A stretch of 64,000 bases of DNA from Spirochaetaceae bacterium (GTDB taxonomy: Bacteria; Spirochaetota; Spirochaetia; Treponematales; Treponemataceae): assembly GCA_017936665.1 (NCBI GenBank), contig JAGBFB010000042.1, positions 1-64,000 of the forward strand, given 5' to 3'. The notes below the pieces were generated by a model. The model searched no databases. It saw only the letters and a program-made list of their open reading frames with translations, and was not told the DNA's origin. The position numbers and the translations under genes were made by a program. Numbering within the stretch: the first letter of the stretch is position 1; each line of letters begins with the position of its first letter. This document shows positions 1-7,833 of this stretch, piece by piece.

Positions 1-113
1 CATTTTTAGAACAACTTGAATCTTATATTCATTATTTTAATTATGAAAGAGATTCAAGTGTTCTTTGTTATCGAACTCCAATTGAAGTTCGATATACAAA
101 TATGATAGCATAA
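1..113 (+). CDS. IS3-family transposase OrfB, C-terminal fragment (runs off left edge)
   Basis: An open frame entering from the left edge (frame starting at base 3) ends at the stop at 111-113 and encodes about 36 residues. It contains YIHYFNYERDSS and then YRTPIEVRY. This is the usual C-terminus of the DDE integrase of IS3/IS150-type elements, where the pattern YIxYYNxxRxxxxL...PxExR is typical. It is followed within three bases by a terminal inverted repeat at 116-140, which supports the call. Only the 3' end is visible, so it cannot be told whether the element is intact or a remnant. The catalytic DDE residues lie outside the window. Confidence 0.8.
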   Translation, partial: FLEQLESYIHYFNYERDSSVLCYRTPIEVRYTNMIA

Positions 114-115
114 AA

Positions 116-140
116 TGTCCAAAAAATTGGGTGCAGTTCA
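116..140 (+). mobile_element. Right terminal inverted repeat of the IS3/IS150-like element
   Basis: Read inwards on the minus strand, this 25-bp sequence begins TGAACTGCACCC and ends TTTTTTGGACA. That is the typical end of IS150-group IS3 elements, which start with TG and contain CTG.CCC followed by a GGACA block. It lies three bases after the transposase stop, as expected for the right end. The left end and any target duplication are outside the window, so the insertion boundary at 140 is inferred from this end alone. Confidence 0.7.
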
Positions 141-223
141 CATTTCGACTTCGCTCAATGACCGAGAAAAATCCGATTTCCTAGCGTAGACCTTTTTGGT
201 TGCTGAGCGTAGTCGAAGCAATG
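141..223. repeat. Inverted pair of REP-like units just outside the IS end
   Basis: The unit at about 141-163 reads CATTTCGACTTCGCTCAATG. The segment at 198-223, read on the minus strand, gives CATTGCTTCGACTACGCTCA. The two share the TTCGACT.CGCTCA core in opposite orientations with about 35 bp between them, so a transcript could fold into an imperfect stem-loop. Similar GCTCA/TTCGACT words recur in intergenic DNA of several bacteria as dispersed palindromic repeats. No coding frame crosses it convincingly. Its function is unknown. Confidence 0.55.
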
Positions 224-300
224 ATATTTTGTACGAAATGCTTGCTCCCTCAATGCCTTAGTCATTTCGCTTTAACCTAATCTCCGCCCATTCTCTACCT

Positions 301-570
301 ACTTGCTCAAAACAAAGCAAGAAACAATGTCGCAAACGCATAATTCAGACAAAAATCGCAAAAAAAATGTGAATTAGCAAATCCGTGAAAAATCCGTAGA
401 CAGAAAAGCACACCGACCTGCCTTGACGAACGAAGTGAGGAGCCGCAGGTCGCGGGGGATTTTCTGTCGAAAGGATTTTTGTACGAATTTGCTAAATACA
501 CAATTCATTCTGCGATTTTTGTATCAATTTCTGCATTTACAAAATTTCTTCTTGCTTTATTTTGTGCAAA
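301..570. repeat. Long imperfect palindrome upstream of the ileS promoter
   Basis: The left arm (about 301-421) and right arm (about 445-570) are reverse complements with scattered mismatches and small indels around a centre near 434. Matching words are GCAAGAA 317-323 with TTCTTGC 549-555, the ACAAAAATCGCA block 349-360 with 511-522, TAGCAAAT 375-382 with 487-494, GACAGAAAA 399-407 with 460-468, and CGACCTGC 414-421 with 445-452. The central loop (422-444) contains AACGAAGTGAG. Two short frames on opposite strands here are mirror images of each other and are not genes. Together with the IS end and the REP-like pair this accounts for the gene-free stretch 114-655. I see nothing else in 224-300. 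Confidence 0.75.
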
Positions 571-576
571 CCTACC

Positions 577-605
577 TTGAAAAATATCTCCTTTTATGGC
601 ATAAT
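577..605 (+). promoter_or_regulatory. Likely sigma-70-type promoter of ileS
   Basis: TTGAAA at 577-582 and CATAAT at 600-605 are separated by 17 bp. The pair lies directly outside the right arm of the palindrome, so the palindrome would not be transcribed with ileS. A second -10-like TATAAT occurs at 608-613. A small hairpin with 5-bp stem (GCATT 623-627, AATGC 632-636) sits between the promoter and the ribosome-binding site. Only sequence matches support this. Confidence 0.5.
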
Positions 606-655
606 GTATAATAATAAACTAGGCATTTTATAATGCACAAATAAGAGGCGATGTT

Positions 656-3600
656 TTGTACAAGAATGTAGATCCAAAAGTAAATTTTTCTAAACAAGAA
701 GAAAAAATTCTTGAATTTTGGCAAAAAAATGAAATTTTCAAAAAATCAATTTCACAGCGTGAAGGTTGTGATGAATATGTGTTTTATGATGGTCCTCCTT
801 TTGCAACAGGACTTCCACACTTTGGTCATTTTATTCCTAGTACAATTAAAGATATAATTCCACGCTACCAAACAATGAAAGGCAAGAAAGTTGAACGCCG
901 TTTTGGTTGGGATTGTCATGGTTTGCCAGTAGAAAATCTAATTGAAAAAGAATTAGGCTTAAATTCTAAAACTGATATTGAAAACTACGGAGTTGCAAAA
1001 TTTAACGAAGCTTGTCGTGATAGCGTTTTAAGATATGTAAACGAATGGAAGCAAACAATTACTCGTCTTGGTAGATGGGTTGATTTTGACAATGACTATA
1101 AAACAATGAATCCTGAGTACATGGAATCAATTTGGTGGGTTATGAAAAGTCTTTGGGAAAAAGGACTTTTATACGAAGGTCATTACATTCTTCCATATTG
1201 TCCACGATGTGCTACTGTTCTTTCTAATCATGAATTAGCAACAGGTGGATACAAAGATGTTCACGACCCAGCAATTACAATTCGATTTAAGGTTGTAAAA
1301 GCAGGTGCTAATATGGATGATAAAGAAATCACCAACGGAAAAACATATTTCCTTGCTTGGACAACAACTCCTTGGACACTTCCTTCTAACTTAGGTTTAA
1401 CAGCTGGTCCAGATATCGATTATGTAAAAGTAAAAGATGGAGATGAATATTATATTCTTGCAGAAGCAAGACTTGGTGCATATTATAAAAATCCAGAAGA
1501 TTATGAAATCATCTGGAAAAAGAAAGGTAGTGAATTATTAGGTTGTAAATATGAGCCACTTTTCCCTTATTTTGCATCTCTAGAAACAAATGAAGATGGA
1601 ACTGATGGTGCATTCCGAGTTTTCAATGCTGATTTCGTTTCTACAGAAGACGGAACTGGTATCGTTCATACAGCTCCTGGATTTGGTGAAGATGATAACA
1701 AAGTTTTCAAGGGTAGTGGAGTTCCTACAGTTTGTCCTGTTGATAATGAATGTAAATTTACTTCAGAAGTTCCAGATTACAAAGGTAGATTTGTAAAAGA
1801 TTGTGATAAAGACATCATGGAACGATTAAAACAAGAAGGAAAACTTGTAAAACGCGACCAAATTTTACACGCATATCCTCACTGTTGGAGATGTTCTAGT
1901 CCACTTATTTATCGTGGTGTAGGAAGTTGGTTTGTAAAAGTCGAATCAATGAGAGATAAACTTTTAAAAGCAAACTCTCAAATTACTTGGCAACCTGCTC
2001 ATATCAAAGAAGGTCGTTTTGGAAAGTGGCTTGCAAACGCTCGTGACTGGGCAATTAGCCGAAATCGCTATTGGGGAAATCCTCTTCCAATTTGGAAATG
2101 TCCTGATTGTGGAAAAACAATTTGTGTAGGAAGTCGTCAAGAATTAAAAGATTTATCAGGAACTTATCCAGAAGATTTACATAAACATTTTGTTGATAAA
2201 ATCACAATTCCTTGTAAATGTGGCGGTACAATGAGCCGTATTTCTGAGGTTTTGGATTGTTGGTTTGAATCAGGTTCTATGCCTTATGCTCAAAATCATT
2301 ATCCATTCGAAAATAAAGAATATTTTGAAAAACACTTTCCTGCTAACTTTATTTCTGAAGGATTAGATCAAACTCGAGGATGGTTTTACACATTAACAGT
2401 TCTTGCAGCAGCACTTTTTGATAGACCTGCTTTCCAAAACTGTATTGTTAATGGTTTGGTTTTAGCATCAGACGGAAAGAAAATGTCTAAGAGTTTACGA
2501 AACTTTACAGACCCAAATGAAGTTATTGATAAATTTGGTTCTGATGCTCTTCGTCTATTCTTAGTTCATTCTACAGTTGTAAAAGCTGATGACTTAAAAT
2601 ATAGTGATGACGGTGTGCGTGATGTATTAAAAGGAATCTTAATTCCTTTATGGAATAGTTATAGTTTCTTTGTTACTTATGCAAATATTGATAATGTAAA
2701 AGCAACAGGAAAAACTTTTGAAAATTCATTACCATCAAATCCACTTGATAGATGGCTTTTATCTATTACTCAAAAATTGATAAAAGATGTTACAGAAGCT
2801 CTTGATGATTATGACTTGTCTAAAGCAATCGATCCAATTGTTGCATACATTGATCAAGTTAATAACTGGTATATTCGTAGAAGTCGTCGTCGTTTCTGGA
2901 AGTCTGAAAATGATTCAGATAAAAATGAAGCTTATGAATCACTTTATATTGCATTAAAAACTTTTGCACAAGTTGCAGCTCCTGTAATTCCGTTTATTAC
3001 TGAAAGCATTTATACAAATATTAAAAATTCTGATGATCCAGAATCTGTACATTTGTGTGATTACCCAGTTTATAACGAAAGATTCCGTGATGAACAGCTT
3101 GAGTTTAAAATGGATACAGTGCAAAAAGCTGTTTCAATGGGACGTTCTTTAAGATATCAATATAACTTAAAAATTCGTCAACCATTAAAGAGTGTTGAAT
3201 TAGTTACAAGAAATCCTGAAGAAAAAACAGTTCTCTTAGAAATGGAAGATTCTATCCGTGAAGAACTAAATGTTAAGAAAGTTGTTTTCCATGAAAGAGA
3301 AGATGAACTTGTTGAATATCAAGCAAAAGCTAACTTCAGAACTTTAGGAAAAGAACTTGGACCTTTAATGAAAGCTGCTTCTGTAAAAATTGCATCTCTT
3401 GAACAAGAAGCAATTCAGTCAATTTTAGATGGTTCAATTTTAAGTATTGATGTTGAAGGAAAAACAGTTGAACTTACTCTTGAAAAAATCATTGTTGAAC
3501 GTTTAGAAAAAGCAAATCTAAAAGTTGTAAACGATGGAACTTTAACTGTTGCTTTAGATTCTGAAATTACAGAAGAATTAAAACTTGAAGGATATGTTAG

Positions 3601-3838
3601 AGATTTAGTTCGTGGTATTCAAAATTTACGCAAAGAAAGTGGTCTTGAAGTTACTGATAGAATTACATTAACACTTTCTGGCGATAGTGAATTAAACAAA
3701 GCTTATTCAAATTTTGCTGATTATATTTCTAATGAAACATTGGCAGATAAAATTGATTGGATTGAAAAAACTAGTTCCGATTTTACATCAATTGAAGCTG
3801 ATGATAAAACTTGGAGTGCAAAACTTGAAAAAGTTTAA
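656..3838 (+). CDS. ileS: Isoleucyl-tRNA synthetase
   Basis: Class Ia aminoacyl-tRNA synthetase that attaches isoleucine to tRNA-Ile in the cytoplasm. The protein has 1060 residues. It carries the HIGH-type motif HFGH at 55-58 after PPFATGLP, the KMSKS loop at 609-613, the editing-domain region between them, and cysteine pairs starting at C482 (CPDCGK) plus CKCGG downstream. The length and the long C-terminal region resemble the eukaryote-like IleRS type found in spirochaetes rather than the shorter E. coli type. That second type is commonly less sensitive to mupirocin, which is family knowledge and untested here. The start is TTG at 656, chosen because AAGAGG lies seven bases upstream and the next residues match family N-termini. 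The downstream lipoprotein gene overlaps its end by 14 bp. Confidence 0.97.
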   Translation: MYKNVDPKVNFSKQEEKILEFWQKNEIFKKSISQREGCDEYVFYDGPPFATGLPHFGHFIPSTIKDIIPRYQTMKGKKVERRFGWDCHGLPVENLIEKELGLNSKTDIENYGVAKFNEACRDSVLRYVNEWKQTITRLGRWVDFDNDYKTMNPEYMESIWWVMKSLWEKGLLYEGHYILPYCPRCATVLSNHELATGGYKDVHDPAITIRFKVVKAGANMDDKEITNGKTYFLAWTTTPWTLPSNLGLTAGPDIDYVKVKDGDEYYILAEARLGAYYKNPEDYEIIWKKKGSELLGCKYEPLFPYFASLETNEDGTDGAFRVFNADFVSTEDGTGIVHTAPGFGEDDNKVFKGSGVPTVCPVDNECKFTSEVPDYKGRFVKDCDKDIMERLKQEGKLVKRDQILHAYPHCWRCSSPLIYRGVGSWFVKVESMRDKLLKANSQITWQPAHIKEGRFGKWLANARDWAISRNRYWGNPLPIWKCPDCGKTICVGSRQELKDLSGTYPEDLHKHFVDKITIPCKCGGTMSRISEVLDCWFESGSMPYAQNHYPFENKEYFEKHFPANFISEGLDQTRGWFYTLTVLAAALFDRPAFQNCIVNGLVLASDGKKMSKSLRNFTDPNEVIDKFGSDALRLFLVHSTVVKADDLKYSDDGVRDVLKGILIPLWNSYSFFVTYANIDNVKATGKTFENSLPSNPLDRWLLSITQKLIKDVTEALDDYDLSKAIDPIVAYIDQVNNWYIRRSRRRFWKSENDSDKNEAYESLYIALKTFAQVAAPVIPFITESIYTNIKNSDDPESVHLCDYPVYNERFRDEQLEFKMDTVQKAVSMGRSLRYQYNLKIRQPLKSVELVTRNPEEKTVLLEMEDSIREELNVKKVVFHEREDELVEYQAKANFRTLGKELGPLMKAASVKIASLEQEAIQSILDGSILSIDVEGKTVELTLEKIIVERLEKANLKVVNDGTLTVALDSEITEELKLEGYVRDLVRGIQNLRKESGLEVTDRITLTLSGDSELNKAYSNFADYISNETLADKIDWIEKTSSDFTSIEADDKTWSAKLEKV

Positions 3839-4664
3839 CTTTAATTTTTTACAGTTTCTGATATTTGTAGTTTGCTTTGTCTTTATGTTTACAAGTTGTT
3901 CAACTTTAGACAAAGTAACTACTGTTGATTTTTTTTCATGTTTTGAAACTGATTCATATTTGTATGGAACTGTAGATGTTAAAGATAATTTTGAATTTGT
4001 AAAAACAACTTTGTCTGATAATTTTGCTTTGCCAGGTAAAGTTGTTTCAAAAATTTTACCTCGATGTAATAATATTTATTTTTCTTTATATTCTAGTAGT
4101 AATTCTACGAAATTTAACAAACAAAATTTTCAAGGTATCATTACTGGAAATTTTCCTGTAAAAATTTTTAATAATTCATTAAAAAAAGTTAATTCTATAA
4201 AACAAGTAACTCAAGGAAATTTAAAATATTTTCAATATGAAGATTTAAATATTTTTCTTGTAAATAAGAATATTTTATTAATTTCTACTGGGGATATGCT
4301 TTCTTTTTATGATAATTTTAGTAAAAATTTGTTTAGTAAAAATCCATCAATTACAAAATCTTTTTTAGAAGATTTAAACTTATTAAATTCTACAAATTGT
4401 GTTTTGTATTCTAATAAGGTTGGTGATTTATTAAAACAAATTCCTAATAATAAAATTACTTTTCCAATTGAACAGTTAGCATTTAGTTTTGAAACAAAAG
4501 AATTTAATGGAGATTTATTTTTTGAATTAAAAGATTCAAAATTTCAACGTGTTGCAACTGCTTTATTTAGAGTGATTTTGCCAGAAAATATTGTAAAATT
4601 TATTGATGATACAACAGTATATATTCCAAATATAAAATTAAATTTGGAAAAAAGTGAAAACTAA
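3825..4664 (+). CDS. Lipoprotein following ileS, possibly Tp0453-like
   Basis: The product has 279 residues with a lipoprotein signal peptide: a short basic start MKKFNF, a hydrophobic stretch and a lipobox MFTSC with the modified cysteine at 25. The start is TTG at 3825, preceded by GGAG at 3813-3816 inside the end of ileS, so translation is probably coupled. An in-frame ATG at 3714 lies deep inside ileS and is unlikely. I recognise no domain; the rest is rich in Lys, Asn and Phe. As I recall, in T. pallidum the gene after ileS encodes Tp0453, an outer-membrane-associated lipoprotein of similar size, so position suggests homology, but I cannot align the two here. Confidence 0.75.
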   Translation: MKKFNFNFLQFLIFVVCFVFMFTSCSTLDKVTTVDFFSCFETDSYLYGTVDVKDNFEFVKTTLSDNFALPGKVVSKILPRCNNIYFSLYSSSNSTKFNKQNFQGIITGNFPVKIFNNSLKKVNSIKQVTQGNLKYFQYEDLNIFLVNKNILLISTGDMLSFYDNFSKNLFSKNPSITKSFLEDLNLLNSTNCVLYSNKVGDLLKQIPNNKITFPIEQLAFSFETKEFNGDLFFELKDSKFQRVATALFRVILPENIVKFIDDTTVYIPNIKLNLEKSEN

Positions 4665-4691
4665 TTTTCTAAAGAACTAAAGGGGGAAGTT

Positions 4692-5759
4692 ATGAGTTCT
4701 AAGGTTATTTTAAAAGCAGAAGATTTAGATGGATACTTAACAGAAAAAGATCAAGAGTATTTATCCACATTAGATAAACTTTATGATGAAGCAATGGAAT
4801 CATTTAAAGTTATTAGTAATGGAGGTTTTTCATCTACAATTGCCTCTGAAGAAAAAAAGATTATTAGTTTATACAATGAAATGGGACAAGTAATGCAAGA
4901 TGTTTGCAAAGAAGTACCTGGCTTAAAAGTATTTTCATTTGAAACTCAAGAAGAAAGTCATGCAGAAGCTTCTCGTGTAATTGCAAAATTACGTGATGTA
5001 AAAACTGGTCATCAAGAATTTTTGTATTATACACAAAGAGCTTTTGAAATGCTTTTTAAACTTGCTTATACTACAAACCATTCTGATAATAAAAATTATT
5101 TAGTTGTTAAAACTCCTGTAACATCCCCTGTACAGAATTATTCAGTGCATAAAATTCCTGATATAGACTTTAAAATCGAAAATACTGTAATGTGTGTTTT
5201 ATTGCGTGGAGCTTTGTTGCCTTCAATGATTATGTCAAAAGAAATTGAGGAATATTCTTCTCATGGATATGTTACACCATTTGCATTATTCAAAATTAAA
5301 AGAGATGATTCAAAAAAAGAATCAAACATGGAATATGTTTTGGATTTAGATAAATCTTATTTTAATCTTGAAGATTTGCAAGGTAAAGATTTAATTTTTG
5401 CAGATCCGATGAACGCAACAGGAGGTTCTTTAGTTACAGTTGTAAAATATTTACTAAATAATGGAGTTAAACCTCGTTCAATAAAAATATTTAATGTAAT
5501 TTCTGCATTAAAAGGAAGTTTACGAGTAGTTAGAGCTTTGGAAAATTGTACATGTTATACATTATGGATGGATCCTGTGTTAAATTCTAAAGCATATATT
5601 ATGCCAGGTTTAGGTGATGCAGGGGATAGACTTAATGGTTGCGATACAGAAGATGCTCCAAGAAATATTTTGCAGTTAATTGCTGATTATGGTTCAAATG
5701 TTGCAGATTTATATCGTTCTCAATTACGAAAAATTGAACAAACTGTTTTAGATAAATAA
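4692..5759 (+). CDS. upp: Uracil phosphoribosyltransferase family protein with N-terminal extension
   Basis: The C-terminal two thirds is a uracil phosphoribosyltransferase, which makes UMP from uracil and PRPP. Visible landmarks are LRGALLPS, the PRPP-binding loop DPMNATGGS at 238-246 and the uracil-binding [12 protein letters not shown] near 304-316. The family is usually about 210 residues, but this protein has 355. The first roughly 140 residues are an extra alpha-helical, charged region that I do not recognise. A strong AGGGGGAA site precedes the ATG. It stands 27 bp after the lipoprotein gene. The core family assignment is firm. Whether the protein acts only on uracil cannot be told from sequence. 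Confidence 0.85.
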   Translation: MSSKVILKAEDLDGYLTEKDQEYLSTLDKLYDEAMESFKVISNGGFSSTIASEEKKIISLYNEMGQVMQDVCKEVPGLKVFSFETQEESHAEASRVIAKLRDVKTGHQEFLYYTQRAFEMLFKLAYTTNHSDNKNYLVVKTPVTSPVQNYSVHKIPDIDFKIENTVMCVLLRGALLPSMIMSKEIEEYSSHGYVTPFALFKIKRDDSKKESNMEYVLDLDKSYFNLEDLQGKDLIFADPMNATGGSLVTVVKYLLNNGVKPRSIKIFNVISALKGSLRVVRALENCTCYTLWMDPVLNSKAYIMPGLGDAGDRLNGCDTEDAPRNILQLIADYGSNVADLYRSQLRKIEQTVLDK

Positions 5760-5777
5760 TAGGACTTAAATTTTTAT

Positions 5778-5921
5778 GAAAAGCTACGCACAAATAGTGC
5801 TCCGCTTTTCAAATCAAGTTTGCTAAAGCAAACTTGTATATTAACTGCAATTTCTCACTTCGTTGCGAAATTGCGACTAAGAAGTTTCTTCGGAATTTGA
5901 AAATTTCTCAGAAACTTCTTA
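5778..5921. repeat. Run of four adjacent hairpins between upp and the TPR lipoprotein gene
   Basis: Four inverted repeats lie side by side. GAAAAGC 5778-5784 pairs with GCTTTTC 5804-5810, with an inner GCAC/GTGC. CAAGTTTGC 5815-5823 pairs with GCAAACTTG 5828-5836. GCAATTTC 5847-5854 pairs with GAAATTGC 5867-5874 around the loop TCACTTCGTTGC. TAAGAAGTTTCT 5878-5889 pairs with AGAAACTTCTTA 5910-5921. None is followed by a clear T-run, so they are not ordinary terminators. They could stabilise mRNA ends or be a cluster of dispersed repeat units. An open frame translated through them is spurious. Confidence 0.7.
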
Positions 5922-5932
5922 TAGGGGATTTT

Positions 5933-6595
5933 ATGAAAAGAACTTTTGGTTTTTGTATTTTATTTTTTTCACTTTTTATTATTTTTTCTTGTGTTTCAAA
6001 TAATAATGCTTTAATGAAAGAAGTTTATTTTGGATATTACACTATTGCAGAAGAATATTTTAAAATGGAAAAATATGCAAAAGCAATTGAGTTCTACGAA
6101 AAATGTCTAAAAGATAATGATGAACTAACATTGCGAAATGTAAAATACAAACTTGCACAAAGTTATTTGAAAACTTCTAAGTGGGAACAAGCAAAAGAAA
6201 TTTATGAAGAACTTTTGCAAGTTGATTCTGAAAATACAAATATTAAAACTCTTTTGGCTTATTCATATATGAAATTAGAAAATTTTGAAAAAGCTGAAGA
6301 AATTTATTTAAGTTTAATTGATTCTCAAAGTTTAAATCAATCTTCTTATAAAAATCTAATTTTACTATATATAATAAAATTAGATTTTGAAAAAGCAGAA
6401 CAAGAAATAACTGCTTATAAGGATATGTTTCCGTTAGATGAAACTATAAATACTATCGAAACTGAACTTAAAAACCAAAAGAAAAAATTAGAAGATGAGA
6501 AGAAAAAAGAATTAGAAGAATCTAGTGAAGCAAGTTCTTCTGATGGTGAAAGTTCTGAAGAAATTTTAGAAAGTAATACAACACCAGAAGAATAA
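5933..6595 (+). CDS. TPR-containing lipoprotein
   Basis: The product has 220 residues. It starts MKRTFGFC and has a hydrophobic stretch and a lipobox IFSC with Cys20, so it is probably anchored to an envelope membrane. Residues about 28-160 form three to four helical tetratricopeptide-like repeats, for example AEEYFKMEKYAKAIEFYEK and AQSYLKTSKWEQAKEIYEE. TPRs usually bind partner proteins. The tail is Lys/Glu-rich and then Ser/Glu-rich. The ATG at 5933 is chosen because GGGG at 5923-5926 precedes it at a normal distance. Upstream in-frame codons run through the hairpin cluster. The partner is unknown. The gene ends one base before the convergent GGDEF-like gene. Confidence 0.8.
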   Translation: MKRTFGFCILFFSLFIIFSCVSNNNALMKEVYFGYYTIAEEYFKMEKYAKAIEFYEKCLKDNDELTLRNVKYKLAQSYLKTSKWEQAKEIYEELLQVDSENTNIKTLLAYSYMKLENFEKAEEIYLSLIDSQSLNQSSYKNLILLYIIKLDFEKAEQEITAYKDMFPLDETINTIETELKNQKKKLEDEKKKELEESSEASSSDGESSEEILESNTTPEE

Positions 6596-6596
6596 T

Positions 6597-7829
6597 TTAG
6601 CCTTCATCAATTAAACACTGACGATATTTTTCAGGACTTACTCTAAAAGCAACTATAGGTAGCCCTTGTTCTTCAAATGCTTTTTCTAGAGCTTGTGTTG
6701 CTTCTTCGATTAATCGATTTCCTGTAATCAATCTTAAACTTCTAGTTGTTATTCCGATTCCAATTTTATTATTCATTTGTTTGTTAATTAATAGACCACT
6801 AACATCTGTATATAAATCTTGACTCAAAGCCATTGCTCTGTCTAAATCCATTCCTGGAACTATTGCAGCAAAACCATTTGTTCCATATTCAAAAATTAAA
6901 TCTCGGAATTTGAATTTATCTAATAATATGCTGGTTAAGTATGGAATAATATGATTTTTGAATGTTATGTCTTCAATTCTAATTAAGAATAAAGATAAAT
7001 CCTGCTCAGCAGATGCAGTACGTGCTAATTCAGAATCTAGCCGAGTTTCAAAATAAGATTCCCAACCTAATCCAGTAAATTCAGAAAATAATCCTTGTGG
7101 ATCAGAAATATTAGAAGCTAAAGGTTTATAATCTGGTGAAACAGTTTTTTCTACAATAATATTATCTTCATTAACTTCATTTTGTTGAAAAATTTCTTTT
7201 TTTGTATCATCAGCAACATTACAAGATTCAATTTGATTTGTTTCATCATATGTATGTTTTGTAAGTATTTCTGTGTTGTTTAGTTTTTCTGATGCTTTTT
7301 CTTCATTCATATTTTTATATAGGATTATTAAAACTATAAAAACTAAAATTGTAGCACTTAAAATAATCAAAAAAGTAGTTTTAGCTAAGTCAAAAATTTT
7401 ATTAGGATGTATTAAGTATACAGAAGTAGTTACTGCTACATTGGTATAGTTATTAGTTGGTAAAGTTGAACTAAAAATAGAAATTATTGGAGAATTACCT
7501 TCTAAAACTGGATCACCAAAATTATCAATTTTGATTAAAGGTGATGATACTGGATAAGCAAAACAGGTACTTCCATCGTGAGTTATTATAATTGCTGCTA
7601 TATTTTTATTATTTTTTACATAGTCAGTATATTTTTGTACAAATTCATCTGTTAATCCATAATTGTTAACAAATAAAGCTGTATCAGAAATTACTGTTTC
7701 AAGAGATTCTGATGCAATCAATTTTCCATTATTAATGTTTTTAAGAAGTGATACTCCAAAAAAAACTAATGAAAAAACAAAAACAAGTATAATACATACT
7801 GAAAATATTTTAATATTCTTATATTTCAT
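6597..7829 (-). CDS. Membrane protein with degenerate GGDEF domain
   Basis: The product has 410 residues: a transmembrane helix at about 8-29, an extracytoplasmic region to about 145, a second helix at about 151-171, a low-complexity acidic linker, and a C-terminal domain (about 250-405) with the fold pattern of diguanylate cyclases. At the place of the active-site motif the sequence is EYGTNGFA (314-321), so the GG(D/E)EF loop is missing and cyclase activity is unlikely. It may be a structural or sensory relic that transmits a periplasmic signal. It lies 4 bp after the DUF115 gene on the same strand but also appears to have its own promoter inside that gene, and its ATG lacks a Shine-Dalgarno sequence. 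Confidence 0.75.
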   Translation of the reverse strand: MKYKNIKIFSVCIILVFVFSLVFFGVSLLKNINNGKLIASESLETVISDTALFVNNYGLTDEFVQKYTDYVKNNKNIAAIIITHDGSTCFAYPVSSPLIKIDNFGDPVLEGNSPIISIFSSTLPTNNYTNVAVTTSVYLIHPNKIFDLAKTTFLIILSATILVFIVLIILYKNMNEEKASEKLNNTEILTKHTYDETNQIESCNVADDTKKEIFQQNEVNEDNIIVEKTVSPDYKPLASNISDPQGLFSEFTGLGWESYFETRLDSELARTASAEQDLSLFLIRIEDITFKNHIIPYLTSILLDKFKFRDLIFEYGTNGFAAIVPGMDLDRAMALSQDLYTDVSGLLINKQMNNKIGIGITTRSLRLITGNRLIEEATQALEKAFEEQGLPIVAFRVSPEKYRQCLIDEG

Positions 7830-7833
7830 AACA

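Noticed and set aside
307-611. Two small open frames, 307-501 (-) and 423-611 (+)
   Set aside because: Their translations are recognisably similar because they come from the two arms of the same inverted repeat. They lack ribosome sites and any family similarity.
606-655. T-box or other riboswitch in the ileS leader
   Set aside because: The leader from the predicted start is about 40 bases, with only a 5-bp hairpin and no specifier or antiterminator features.
5778-5836. First two hairpins after upp as its rho-independent terminator
   Set aside because: Neither is followed by a run of T residues, and further hairpins continue directly to the next gene.
5834-5932. Upstream extension of the TPR lipoprotein (33 residues before MKRTFG)
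   Set aside because: The segment translates the hairpin cluster, and the lipoprotein signal and GGGG ribosome site fit the ATG at 5933.
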